Assembly: GCA_035295745.1 (NCBI GenBank)
Contig: DATGIL010000064.1
Location: forward strand, 1 to 44,331
DNA: 44,331 nt
Direction: 5' to 3'
Origin: JAIQFL01 sp035295745
GTDB lineage: Bacteria > Acidobacteriota > Terriglobia > Bryobacterales > Bryobacteraceae
The notes beneath the pieces were generated by a model that searched no databases, had not been told where the DNA came from, and was given only the letters and a program-made list of their open reading frames with translations. Positions 33,143-41,946 of this stretch are shown here, piece after piece; position 1 is the stretch's first letter; each line of letters opens with the position of its first letter. The position numbers and the translations under genes are program-made.

Positions 33143-35950
33143 TCAATTGCCGGAAACGAAAATCGTTACGCCCGACTGGCTGGATGCGGCGCCTACTTGA
33201 ACGATCACGGGGACCGGGCCCGCAGACAGACCTGTAGGCACTACGAAATTGACCTGGACGATTCCAGCCACCACGCCCGGAGCGCCTCCTGCAAACGCGA
33301 CATTGGCCCCTTTGCCGCCGATCGTGACGTTCACCGGGAGGGTCGGAAGCGAGATGGGATTTCCGGCAGAGCCGTCCCCGCCCGGTTTGCCATCAGCGCC
33401 CGGGGGATTGGTCTGCCCCGCTCCGGTGATGTAGAGGGTAACGGTATCACCGGCATTGGCGGGATGGCTCGCGTCGTTGACCGTCGTTCCCTTATTGAGT
33501 GCGGCGGCCGGGCCGGTGCCGGAACTGTTGGCCGTGAAGACTCCCGGCGATGAGGCCGCCACCTGTACCGTCGAAGCGGCTGAGGATTGTCCCTGATAGG
33601 CTACAATCACCGTCGCCGAGGAACCAGTGATTCCGAAAGGAACCATGGCAGCGACCTGGGTCGCAGAGGTGTACAGGATGGGAGCGAGTGCGCCATTCAC
33701 CACCACGCTCGTGCCTGCCAGGGTGGTGGGGACGAGTCCGTTGGCGTTCAGTTGGAACTGCGTGAGATTGGCGGGTCCCATGCCGGAGCCGTAGATTACG
33801 ATCAACTGGCCGGGGGAAATGGCTCCGGCGACATTGCTCGCACCATTTACCACCGCTCCGATGCTGATACCGGAACCGGCGATGTGCAGCATCCGAGTGG
33901 CGTTGTTGTTGGTGTCCGCGACGTAGAGATTCCCGTTGGGATCGAGCGCTACAGCCGAGGGGTTGTTGAGCTGCGCGCTGGTGGCCAGTCCACCATCACC
34001 GGAGTAGCCGAGAGTGCCATTGCCACCGATCGTAGTGATAATTCCGGTCGGGTAGACAATCTGGCGGATCAACGTGCCTCCATCGGCAATGAGGATGTTG
34101 CCGACCGCGTCCACGGCGATCGCCCTGGGATTGATGAGTTGTGCGCGGGTGGCTGGGCCTCCGTCACCGGTGTAGCCGGGGACTCCGGTGCCCGCAACGG
34201 TTGTAATGGCGCCCCCGGGAATCACCTTGCGAATCACGTTATTGCCGGAATCGGCGATGTACAGGTTGCCGGCAGAATCCAGAGCCACACCGCTTGGCAG
34301 GTTCAACATCGCACTGGCAGCAGGCCCGCCATCACCGGAGTATCCGCCATTTCCGTTGCCGGCGACAGTCGTGATGGTGCCGCCGGGCGTCACCATGCGG
34401 ATGCGATTATTACTGAAATCGGCAATGTAGAGGTTGCCCGCGCCGTCCACGGCAAGGCCGAGCGGAGTGTTGATCTGGGCACTGCTTGCTGCCGCGCCAT
34501 CGCCTCCGAATCCTGGAGTGCCATTGCCGGCAACGGTCGAGATCACCCCACTACTCGAAACTTTCCGGACCTTGGCATTGAGGCTATCGGAAATGTAGAC
34601 ATTGCCGGATCCATCGACGGCCAAGCCCATCGGCGAGTTGAGCTGCGCGCTGGTACCCGCGCTGCCGTCGCCGCCGCTGCCAGGGGATCCGTTACCGGCG
34701 ATGGTGGAGATTACACCGCCCTTGGCTACTTTCCGGACCACGTTGTTGCCGCTATCGGAGACGTAGAAGTTGCCCGCGGCGTCGGCGGCCACCCCATGGG
34801 GCCCGTTCAACTGGGCCGCAACGGCCGGCCCGCCGTCCCCCGAGAAGCTCAGCACGCCATTGCCGGCGACGGTGGTGATGTTCCCGCCGGCGACTTTGCG
34901 GATGCGGAAGTTGAGGAAATCCGCGATGTACATGTTGCCAGAAGAATCGAGCGCGATGCCAGTAGGATAGTTGAGCTGCGCTTTGGTGGGGTCGCCGCCA
35001 TCGCCCGCGAATCCGTCGTAGCCATTGCCGACCACCGTGTTGATATTCATCTTGGTGGTATCGATCTTGCGGATGCGGCTATCGCCATTCTCAACGATGT
35101 AGACCGCGCCCGAGGAATCCACTGCAACCGAAATGGGAGCCAGCAGCGCAGCCGCGGTAGCCAGGCCGCCATCGCCCGCGTATCCGACGGCGGTGGTGCC
35201 CGCGATGGTGCTGATCACGCCGGCTGCGGTAACCTCGCGAATGACGGCATTAGCCGTATCCGCGATGAAGAGGTTTCCATTCGAATCCACAAAAACGTCG
35301 GAGGGGGTATGCAGTTCGGCGTTCTGCGCGTTGCCGCCATCGCCGAGGAATCCTGGATAGCTGTCTCCCACGACGGTGTTGATGATGCCGTCGGTGGTGA
35401 CCTTGCGGATGCTGTTGTCGCCGGTGTCGGCGATGTAGACGTTCCCGTTGGAATCGACTGCGACGCCCTGGGGAATGCGCAGCAGCCCATTGATGGCGGG
35501 GCCTCCGTCGTTATACTGGCCGGGTCCGCCGCCCAGGCTGGTCTGGCCGGTGCCGGCAAAGGTGGTGATGATGCCGTTCGGAGCGACCATGCGGATGCGG
35601 TTATTGGCGGAGTCGGCGATGTACAGATTGCCGGCGGCGTCGACGGCCAAGCCCTGAGGGGTGTTCAGTTGGGCGTTCACGGCGGGGCCGTTGTCGCCCG
35701 AGAAGCCAGCGCGCGAGTTTCCGGCTACCAGTGTCAGAACACCGGCGGAAGTCATCTTGAAAACGGAGTGCGCACTACTGAAGTAGATATTGCCGCTCTT
35801 GTCGAGGGTCACGCGGTGCGTCTGGCCGATGGAGATTTGGGAGGCGGACACGGGCGTGGCAGGGGGCGCACCGCCGGCCACAGTCGAAATAGTGTATTGC
35901 TGCGCTACAGCAATGGATGCGCTTGTAAGCAGCAGAAGAAATCTCAGCAT
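33143..35950 (-). CDS. Secreted NHL-repeat protein with C-terminal TIGR03437 domain
   Basis: A 935-residue protein, a shorter relative of the 1472-residue NHL protein at 17.0-21.5 kb. The signal peptide MLRFLLLLTSASIAVAQQ is followed by about 12 NHL units with GNGxxGxxGDGGxAxxAQLNxP, then GVAVDxxGNLYIADSGNNxIRKV. It passes straight to a TIGR03437-type C-terminal domain (SPGQLIVIYGSGMGPANLTQ, ILYTSATQVAAMVPFGITGS, GIVQVNFVVPTGLSAGPVPV) without the BACON-like part. I set the ATG at 35948-35950 because it gives the signal peptide; the 47 residues upstream in the same frame come from the adjoining repeat region. Probably a surface or extracellular propeller. Confidence 0.9.
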   Translation of the reverse strand: MLRFLLLLTSASIAVAQQYTISTVAGGAPPATPVSASQISIGQTHRVTLDKSGNIYFSSAHSVFKMTSAGVLTLVAGNSRAGFSGDNGPAVNAQLNTPQGLAVDAAGNLYIADSANNRIRMVAPNGIITTFAGTGQTSLGGGPGQYNDGGPAINGLLRIPQGVAVDSNGNVYIADTGDNSIRKVTTDGIINTVVGDSYPGFLGDGGNAQNAELHTPSDVFVDSNGNLFIADTANAVIREVTAAGVISTIAGTTAVGYAGDGGLATAAALLAPISVAVDSSGAVYIVENGDSRIRKIDTTKMNINTVVGNGYDGFAGDGGDPTKAQLNYPTGIALDSSGNMYIADFLNFRIRKVAGGNITTVAGNGVLSFSGDGGPAVAAQLNGPHGVAADAAGNFYVSDSGNNVVRKVAKGGVISTIAGNGSPGSGGDGSAGTSAQLNSPMGLAVDGSGNVYISDSLNAKVRKVSSSGVISTVAGNGTPGFGGDGAAASSAQINTPLGLAVDGAGNLYIADFSNNRIRMVTPGGTITTVAGNGNGGYSGDGGPAASAMLNLPSGVALDSAGNLYIADSGNNVIRKVIPGGAITTVAGTGVPGYTGDGGPATRAQLINPRAIAVDAVGNILIADGGTLIRQIVYPTGIITTIGGNGTLGYSGDGGLATSAQLNNPSAVALDPNGNLYVADTNNNATRMLHIAGSGISIGAVVNGASNVAGAISPGQLIVIYGSGMGPANLTQFQLNANGLVPTTLAGTSVVVNGALAPILYTSATQVAAMVPFGITGSSATVIVAYQGQSSAASTVQVAASSPGVFTANSSGTGPAAALNKGTTVNDASHPANAGDTVTLYITGAGQTNPPGADGKPGGDGSAGNPISLPTLPVNVTIGGKGANVAFAGGAPGVVAGIVQVNFVVPTGLSAGPVPVIVQVGAASSQSGVTIFVSGN

Positions 35951-36000
35951 GGAAACATTCCGTCCTGAAGGTATAAGTCTTGAATGATGATGATGTTGTT

Positions 36001-36144
36001 GTTGCGCAAAGACTCTTCTTTGCCGTCTCGACATTCCTGTCGAGACTGTGGGAAGGGGCCGCAGAGGTTCGGGGACAGACTCGGTGGACACTCGAAAAGC
36101 GTCGAGAGGGGTCTCGATGCGGCAAACAGGAGTGTTTGCGCCAC
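36001..36144. repeat. REPIN-like element B
   Basis: A 144-bp copy of the element at 22254-22405, in opposite orientation, between the NHL gene and ltaE. The ends GTTGCGCAAAGACTC (36001-36015) and GAGTGTTTGCGCCAC (36130-36144) are inverted repeats (13 of 15). The first inner hairpin GTCTCGACA-ttcc-TGTCGAGAC (36025-36046) is perfect; the second, GCGTCGAGA-gggg-TCTCGATGC (36099-36120), has one mismatch. Confidence 0.75.
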
Positions 36145-36170
36145 CTCTGCAAGCTCAAGGCTAAGCGCTC

Positions 36171-37199
36171 TCATTGGGCCACCACTTCGCTGACAGCCTG
36201 CAGTGCCTGCGTACAGGCCTCGCGATCGACATCGTAGTGCGTGACCGCGCGCATTTGCCGTTCGTTGATGTAATTGATCAGGACGCCGCGTTCTTTCAGG
36301 CGCGCACTGAGGTCCGCCGGTGCGATCCCGGTGCCGCTCACATCGAATACCGCGATATTGGTGACTACTCTGCACGGATCGATCGAGATGCCGGGAATCC
36401 GTGCGAGTCCTTCGCCCAGAAACCGCGCATTGGCATGATCCTCACAGAGACGGGGAGGCGTTTCGTCCAAAGCAACCAGGCAGGCCGCCGCTAACACGCC
36501 AACCTGCCGCATTCCGCCGCCGAGCCGTTTGCGATAGAGGCGTCCCTTGGCGATCAGCGGCGCAGGGCCTGCAAGGATCGACCCCGCGGGCGCTCCCAGG
36601 CCCTTCGACAGGCAGAACATCAGCGTCTCGGCCGGCCGCGCGATCTCGCAAACCGGAAGGCCCATCGCGATCGACGCGTTGAAAATCCGTGCCCCATCCA
36701 TGTGCACTTTTAGCCCGCGCTCGCGCGCGCCTTCGCAGATTTCGCGGATGGCACTCATCTGGTAGACCGTTCCGCCCCACATGTTGTGCGTGTTCTCGAG
36801 CGCGATCAGGCCGGTAGGCGCCGAATACGGACTGAGCGGCTTGATCAAGCGGCGGATCTGGTCCCACGTGAGGATGCCGTCTTCGGTCTGGATGGCGCGA
36901 ATCACGCATCCCGAAAACCATGCGACCATCGAGAGCTCATAGTCGAGCAGGTGCGCGCGCGAATCGCAGATCACTTCCTGGCCGTGCTCGGTGAGCAGCT
37001 TGACCGCAATCGTGTTCCCCATGGTGCCCGTGGGTACGAACAGGGCAGCCTCTTTGCCGGCGATCTCCGCGGCGCGACGCTCCAGAAGATTGACCGTGGG
37101 ATCCTCACCGTAAACGTCGTCGCCCACCTCGGCCTCCATCATGGCACGCCGCATGGCGGGGGTGGGCTTGGTCACGGTGTCGCTGCGAAGGTCGATCAT
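36171..37199 (-). CDS. ltaE: Low-specificity L-threonine aldolase
   Basis: A 342-residue PLP enzyme that splits L-threonine or L-allo-threonine to glycine and acetaldehyde. It starts with the family hallmark MIDLRSDTVTKPTPAMRRAM and has VGDDVYGEDPTVN, FVPTGTMGN, LENTHNMWGG and VHMDGARIFNA. The PLP lysine is Lys199 in FCLSKGLGAPAG. The ATG overlaps the hemW stop by one base (TGATG), so the two are coupled. The two have no obvious shared pathway, apart from glycine supply being linked to one-carbon metabolism. Confidence 0.95.
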   Translation of the reverse strand: MIDLRSDTVTKPTPAMRRAMMEAEVGDDVYGEDPTVNLLERRAAEIAGKEAALFVPTGTMGNTIAVKLLTEHGQEVICDSRAHLLDYELSMVAWFSGCVIRAIQTEDGILTWDQIRRLIKPLSPYSAPTGLIALENTHNMWGGTVYQMSAIREICEGARERGLKVHMDGARIFNASIAMGLPVCEIARPAETLMFCLSKGLGAPAGSILAGPAPLIAKGRLYRKRLGGGMRQVGVLAAACLVALDETPPRLCEDHANARFLGEGLARIPGISIDPCRVVTNIAVFDVSGTGIAPADLSARLKERGVLINYINERQMRAVTHYDVDREACTQALQAVSEVVAQ

Positions 37200-38275
37200 C
37201 AGTTGAGGAACTCCTGGAAAACTTCGTTCGAGTAGAGCACGCCGCGTCCGGTGAGCCGTAAGACGCCGTCCTCTGTTTCCAGCAGGCCGGCGCTAACAAA
37301 TCGACGGATCGGTTCGGCGAAACGGCGCCACTCCTCGGGCTCGGGCCGGATGCCCTCGGTAAGGCGAAGCCCGACGAAGAAGCGCTCGTCCTGGTGCGTC
37401 GCTTCTTCCACCGGTAGCGAGTTGTCCGCCAGATAATCGGTCACGGATTCGCGATTCTGCCTCCGCATTCGACCGTCGTACGAATGAGCATCGGCGCCGA
37501 AGCCTGCGTAGGGCGCCAGCTTCCAATACTTGAGGTTGTGGAGCGATTCCCAGCCGGGAACCGCAAAATTCGAGATCTCGTAGCGCTGTATTCCTATCCT
37601 GGATAGCAGGTCGACGGCCAATTCGTAGAACGCGGCGATCTGGTGGTCGGAAGGGATGTCCGCCGCGCCGTAACGGACACCGCCCAGCATCAGCTCTTTG
37701 CCCAAGCGGCTGTCCTCATCCACCTCGAGCATATAAATCGAGACGTGCATGGGGGCGATGCGCGCGATCCAGTCGAGCGATTCGCGCCAGCTGGCTTCGG
37801 TCTGTCCGGAAAGGCCGGCGATGAGGTCGATATTGCAGTTCACGATGCCGGCCTCGCGCAGAATGCGAACGTCATCAGCTACGATTTGCGCGGTGTGCTT
37901 GCGGCCTGTGCGGCGAATTTCGGTGTCGATGAAGGACTGCGCTCCCAGGCTCACCCGATTGATGCCGCAGCGCCCCCAGGCGTGGGCGAGGGAGGGCGTG
38001 ATGGTGCCGGGAGCGGCCTCGATGGTGGCTTCTTTCCAGGGGCGGCCGGGCACCAGCGCGAGCAACTGGGCGAGGGCTTCGGCTTCGATGGTGCTGGGAG
38101 TACCACCACCCAGGTAGACGGTCTCGGGCTGCCATTCCCATCGGTACGCGCGCAGTTCGGCTGCTAACGCGTCGAGATAGCGCGCTTCGAGCGAGCGCGG
38201 AAAGACTCCCGACGCGAAATTGCAGTAGGTACACTTCTGCGCACAGAAGGGATAGGAAAGATAGACTCCTGGCAC
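37199..38275 (-). CDS. hemW: HemW-type radical SAM protein (coproporphyrinogen III oxidase-like)
   Basis: A 358-residue radical SAM protein. The 4Fe-4S motif is CxxxCxxC at Cys11, Cys15 and Cys18 (PFCAQKCTYCNF), preceded by GVYLSYPF. Further motifs are VYLGGGTPSTIE, INRVSLGAQSF, NIDLIAGLSGQTEASW, QRYEISNFAVPGWES and YAGFGADAHSY, matching HemW rather than true HemN. HemW is a heme chaperone that delivers heme to membrane enzymes; older annotations call it oxygen-independent coproporphyrinogen III oxidase. It starts with GTG at 38275, as no ATG is near. The stop overlaps ltaE. Confidence 0.92.
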   Translation of the reverse strand: MPGVYLSYPFCAQKCTYCNFASGVFPRSLEARYLDALAAELRAYRWEWQPETVYLGGGTPSTIEAEALAQLLALVPGRPWKEATIEAAPGTITPSLAHAWGRCGINRVSLGAQSFIDTEIRRTGRKHTAQIVADDVRILREAGIVNCNIDLIAGLSGQTEASWRESLDWIARIAPMHVSIYMLEVDEDSRLGKELMLGGVRYGAADIPSDHQIAAFYELAVDLLSRIGIQRYEISNFAVPGWESLHNLKYWKLAPYAGFGADAHSYDGRMRRQNRESVTDYLADNSLPVEEATHQDERFFVGLRLTEGIRPEPEEWRRFAEPIRRFVSAGLLETEDGVLRLTGRGVLYSNEVFQEFLN

Positions 38276-38334
38276 TCCTATGTATTGTAACGGCCAGAGC
38301 GGTGGGCGTGCTCGGCCACTGCTGTGAATTCAAC

Positions 38335-40059
38335 TCACGCCGCGGTGGGGTGAACGCTATCGTCCCGCGCGAGCACCGCTTGAAACCAGTCCTGGCTACG
38401 GACGGCGGCGAATTCCTCTTGCTTCTCCATCGCATCGCGGCTGTATTGAATGCCGGGTTCGCGACTTGCTTCGAGCCAACGGCGGCACTCCTCGATCTCA
38501 CCCGTCTGTGCGCACAAACACGCCAGGGAGTATGCCGCCGATTGCGGCGTTCCGGCTTCGAGATCCAAAAGCTTCCTCTTAACCTCGCGGTACAACTGCG
38601 CGCGCTCTTCGCCCTGAGCCAAATCGGCTTGAGCCCAGAGGACGGTACAGAGCGCAGTTTCGACTGATTCCGTCGGGACGCCATGCTGAGCCGCGGCTTG
38701 GATCGCAGGCGTTGCCTCCGCCAGCCTGCGGCGGCTCTCCTCGCCCGGCTGCAACTTCGCTCCGAGCGATAGCAGGGAAGCCCATCGCTTGAGCGCATCA
38801 CCGTTTCCCGGATTGCGATCGAGCACGGGCAAAAGGCGATCGAAGGCCTCGGCGAGCAGACTGGGGGAATCGCATCGCCTGGCTTGTAGAGCGAGGGTCA
38901 TCGCCAGCCCAAGCAGAAGATCGTCGTCGTTCGGCTTGATCGCAAGTCCCCGTTTGCACTTTTCGACGGTCAGTTGGAAGAGCCGTTCAGCCTCGGCGCC
39001 GTTCGCCGCCACCGCCCGCCAGCAGAGGGTGGCGGCGAATTCCGCGAAGAACTGAGCGTCCTGCGCTCCGAGTCCTTCGATCCGCTCGAACTCCGCAGAG
39101 GTCCGCTCCAGTTCTACGCGGCGTTCGGCGCCAGCCAGCCCGAACGCGCGGAGTGCCATGACGCGCACTCTTCCCACCTCCGCCGTCAAGTCTTGGGGAT
39201 CGACGCGCAACGCGCGCGAGAATTTCTCCTCAGCAGCAGCATACAGGCGTCCGGCCTCCGGACGGTCGGCGAGGGACGCCTGCCAGGAGAGAGTATTCCC
39301 CCAGATGACCAGGTTCCTGGAGCCGCCGGTCCCACAGTCCGCGAGCGCCTGGCACATCTCGCAGACTTGCGCCAGTTTCTCGCGCTTCGTTTCGCCGGTG
39401 TGCAGCCTCGACCAGTAGAGCATGGACTGGGCGCGGTCCACCTGGAAATCGGCCTCCGGGCTTAATCTGTAGGCGTGGCAGAATCGCTCTTCGGCTTCCC
39501 TGTAGAGCGCCTCCGTCCGGGTGCCGGCATCGATCGATGCGAGATCCGCAAGTGCCAAGGCCCAGACCCACAGGATGCGGGCGTCATGTTTACCGTTCGC
39601 ATAGATGCCGACCCGGCGCTGGCACATCTCGCAGATTTCCGACAGAAGGCGATGGCCCGCGGGGCTGTAAGGGTCCAGGAGTGCTCGCCTGCGGAGCGCC
39701 TCTACACGCGATGCGTAGATCTCCCCGTTGTTGGAGTCGATGGCTAATGCGCTTGCGAACCTGGCGTCCGCCTGTTTGTAAAGGCGTTCTGCCTGACCGT
39801 CCGGAGCCCGCGAGGCGCGCCACCAGAGAGCGATGCCCCACTTGTAGAGCACCTGAGAGTCATTGGGATTCTTCGACGAGCGCAGCTCACACTCCTCGCA
39901 GAATTTCGCCAGCAGAAGCTCGCCCTCCTTGCCTGGCGTGGCACAAGCCTCGTTCAGGCGCAGATAAAACTTCTCGACTTTCGATTTTGCGTATTCTTTA
40001 CGCTTACCGGCGAGGTCGAGGCAGAGACTGGCGAGTTCCAAGACCCAACCGAACGACAT
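38335..40059 (-). CDS. Helical-repeat (TPR-like) protein with periodic CxxC pairs, long copy
   Basis: A 574-residue soluble protein built of ~90-residue helical modules, TPR/SEL1-like in character (RLYKQADARFASALAIDSN, ALYREAEERFCHAYRLSPE, RLYAAAEEKFSRALRVDPQ). There is no signal peptide or TM. CxxC pairs stand at residues 54/57 (KFCEEC), 143/146 (ICEMC) and 233/236 (VCEMC), an 89-90-residue period. Later modules lose the pair. The last third is a generic TPR-type solenoid. It is paralogous, without gaps over 240 residues, to the next gene upstream. No CxxCH heme motif is present. The function is unknown; redox, metal-binding or scaffold roles are open. Confidence 0.8.
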   Translation of the reverse strand: MSFGWVLELASLCLDLAGKRKEYAKSKVEKFYLRLNEACATPGKEGELLLAKFCEECELRSSKNPNDSQVLYKWGIALWWRASRAPDGQAERLYKQADARFASALAIDSNNGEIYASRVEALRRRALLDPYSPAGHRLLSEICEMCQRRVGIYANGKHDARILWVWALALADLASIDAGTRTEALYREAEERFCHAYRLSPEADFQVDRAQSMLYWSRLHTGETKREKLAQVCEMCQALADCGTGGSRNLVIWGNTLSWQASLADRPEAGRLYAAAEEKFSRALRVDPQDLTAEVGRVRVMALRAFGLAGAERRVELERTSAEFERIEGLGAQDAQFFAEFAATLCWRAVAANGAEAERLFQLTVEKCKRGLAIKPNDDDLLLGLAMTLALQARRCDSPSLLAEAFDRLLPVLDRNPGNGDALKRWASLLSLGAKLQPGEESRRRLAEATPAIQAAAQHGVPTESVETALCTVLWAQADLAQGEERAQLYREVKRKLLDLEAGTPQSAAYSLACLCAQTGEIEECRRWLEASREPGIQYSRDAMEKQEEFAAVRSQDWFQAVLARDDSVHPTAA

Positions 40060-40138
40060 CAGGCTGAGTGTATCGTCTCTCGGCGGCGAATACGCTGGTG
40101 CGAGGGCTTACTTTGGTTAATCCCGCGATTCGAATCAG

Positions 40139-41050
40139 TCAGCGAAACACCTTTGCCAGCACCCTGGTGATCTCCGCTTTGGCACGTTCCGGATCGACGC
40201 TTTTGGCGCGCGCGAATTGCTCGTTCCCTTCGGCGAAGATACGCTCTGCGTCGGGGCCGGCGTGCGCGACCTGGCACGAGAGGGCAGCCCCCCAGATCAC
40301 CAAAGCCTTATACCCGCCGGACTGATTTTCCACCATACCCCGGCACAGGTCGCAGACGCGCGTGAGCATCTCCTGGCGATCGTCCCCGCGATGCAGCATC
40401 GATCGGTACAACAGGGCTTGGGCGCGGTCGAGCTGAAACTCAGGTTCGGGCCACATGCCGTAGGCTCGCCGAAATTTGGCTTCAGCTTCGTCGTACAGCC
40501 GCTCTGCTTCGGCGCCTTTTTCGATTTCGGCGAGGCCCGCCAGCGAAGCGCCCCATACCCACAGGAGGCGTGCATCGTGCTTTCCGCTCGCGACGATTCC
40601 GACGCGCCGCCGGCACATTTCGCAGGCTTCCGTAAGAAGGCGGCACCCTTCCGGGCTGCCGGAGTGCAACTGTGCCCGCCTGAGGATCGTCTCGACGCGC
40701 GCTGCGTGAATCTCCTCGTTGTTGGAGTCGATCGCGAGTGCGTGAGAGAATTTCTGGTCTGCTTCTGCGCAAAGGCGATCGGCTTCGCTCACCTCTGCGC
40801 GCGACGCGCGGCATCGTAACGCGATGCCCCACTTCATGAACAGGTGGCTGTCATTTAGAGTCTTGGCGGAGCGGCGTTCACAATCGTTGCAGAACTTCGC
40901 CAGGAGAAGGTCGCCGGGCTTTCCCGGTGTCGAACGTGCTTTCTCCAGACGCCGGTAGAACTGCTCGTCTCGCGATTTCCCGTAGGCTTGGCCGAACTGC
41001 GTCAACTCGACGCACAAATTCACCAGTTCGACCACCAGATCGAGCGCCAT
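40139..41050 (-). CDS. Helical-repeat (TPR-like) protein with periodic CxxC pairs, short copy
   Basis: A 303-residue paralog of the 574-residue protein just downstream (79 bp gap). It aligns without gaps at residues 1-240. The CxxC pairs fall at the same numbers: 54/57 (KFCNDC), 143/146 (ACEMC) and 233/236 (VCDLC). The motifs LALAIDSNNxEI and GKHDARxLWVW are also conserved. It lacks the C-terminal half of the long copy and ends KAEITRVLAKVFR. The ATG at 41048-41050 (MALDLVVELV) has AGG upstream; the preceding TTG is also open. The tandem pair arose by duplication and then diverged. Confidence 0.8.
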   Translation of the reverse strand: MALDLVVELVNLCVELTQFGQAYGKSRDEQFYRRLEKARSTPGKPGDLLLAKFCNDCERRSAKTLNDSHLFMKWGIALRCRASRAEVSEADRLCAEADQKFSHALAIDSNNEEIHAARVETILRRAQLHSGSPEGCRLLTEACEMCRRRVGIVASGKHDARLLWVWGASLAGLAEIEKGAEAERLYDEAEAKFRRAYGMWPEPEFQLDRAQALLYRSMLHRGDDRQEMLTRVCDLCRGMVENQSGGYKALVIWGAALSCQVAHAGPDAERIFAEGNEQFARAKSVDPERAKAEITRVLAKVFR

Positions 41051-41087
41051 CAACCTAAGTTTATCGCCTCATGACTGTCGGTCTGCC

Positions 41088-41801
41088 TCACTGCAAGTTA
41101 AATTGCATCGAGACCGAAGCGGTAACGGAGATCCGGCCGAGTGCCACCGTGCCCTGGGGACCACCTGCGTCGCCGCTCGCGTTGACGAACGAATTCTGCG
41201 CCATCGTGCCCCGGTTGCCGCCCCACCATCCGCTGCCGTACCAGGAGCCCCCGCCGTATTGAGCCGCAACGATGCTGACGGGCCCTCCAACGACCCTCAT
41301 CCCAGCCGCCGAGGCCATATCGCGAGCCTTTTCGCCGGCTGCCTTCACTGCCATGACGCGCGCCTGATCGCGATACTCACGCATTTTGGTGGTCTGAAAT
41401 TCGACGCCGTGGATGTGCGTAGCGCCTGCATCCACGGCGGCTGCGAGAACTTCCTCCATCTTGTCCACCTCGTGCAAGGTCAGGACGATCGATTTGCGCG
41501 TGTAGTAGTAACTGGGGGTGATTCCGTCGTTGTTGTACTGGATGCCGAGTTGGATGAAGTCGGTCTGGACGTCTTTGTCGGCGATGCCCATGCGGGCCGC
41601 GGTGGCTCGGACGGCACGGATGCGGCGGTCGTTCTCCTTGCGGGCTTCTTCGAGCAGCTTCGAATGGACTTCGACGCCGAGATTGAGGATTACCTGGTCG
41701 GGAGCGACTTTCACTTCGGCATCGCCCGTGACGTTGATGGTGTTTTGGGCCACGGCGGGCAGGGCAGCTAGCAAGAGCGGGAGCAGGAGGATCGCTTTCA
41801 T
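41088..41801 (-). CDS. SIMPL-domain (DUF541) exported protein
   Basis: A 237-residue protein with signal peptide MKAILLLPLLLAALPAVAQ and the SIMPL (DUF541/YggE) domain. Motifs are INVTGDAEVKVAPDQVILNL, the helix with NDRRIRAVRATAARMGI, DVQTDFIQLG, YTRKSIVLTLHEVDKMEEVL and ARDMASAAGMRVVGG. A Gly/Trp/Tyr-rich insert (GGGSWYGSGWWGG) precedes the C-terminal strands. SIMPL proteins are periplasmic or outer-membrane oligomers of poorly known function, sometimes linked to oxidative stress. It lies 37 bp upstream of the CxxC-repeat pair on the same strand, so co-expression is possible. Confidence 0.9.
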   Translation of the reverse strand: MKAILLLPLLLAALPAVAQNTINVTGDAEVKVAPDQVILNLGVEVHSKLLEEARKENDRRIRAVRATAARMGIADKDVQTDFIQLGIQYNNDGITPSYYYTRKSIVLTLHEVDKMEEVLAAAVDAGATHIHGVEFQTTKMREYRDQARVMAVKAAGEKARDMASAAGMRVVGGPVSIVAAQYGGGSWYGSGWWGGNRGTMAQNSFVNASGDAGGPQGTVALGRISVTASVSMQFNLQ

Positions 41802-41946
41802 GCAGTGAGTATGCCACTAAGGGTGGATTCCTTTCAGAGTAGGCTGCCGAGGCGCCATTCGGCATAGACTGATCAGGTGTCCTGATCCATTCGTGAGCGA
41901 TAGGTTCGTGCCGTGAATTGGGCCGGGACGGCAAAACAGAATGGGT

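Noticed and set aside
33587..35968. A 793-codon open frame on the plus strand, antisense to the second NHL gene
   Set aside because: The opposite frame encodes a clear signal peptide, NHL repeats and TIGR03437 domain. The antisense frame is open because the repeated, GC-biased codons avoid stops in that frame, and its translation has no family features.
38335..41050. c-type cytochrome reading of the CxxC motifs
   Set aside because: None of the CxxC pairs is followed by His (they read CEECE, CEMCQ, CNDCE, CEMCR, CDLCR), and there is no signal peptide.
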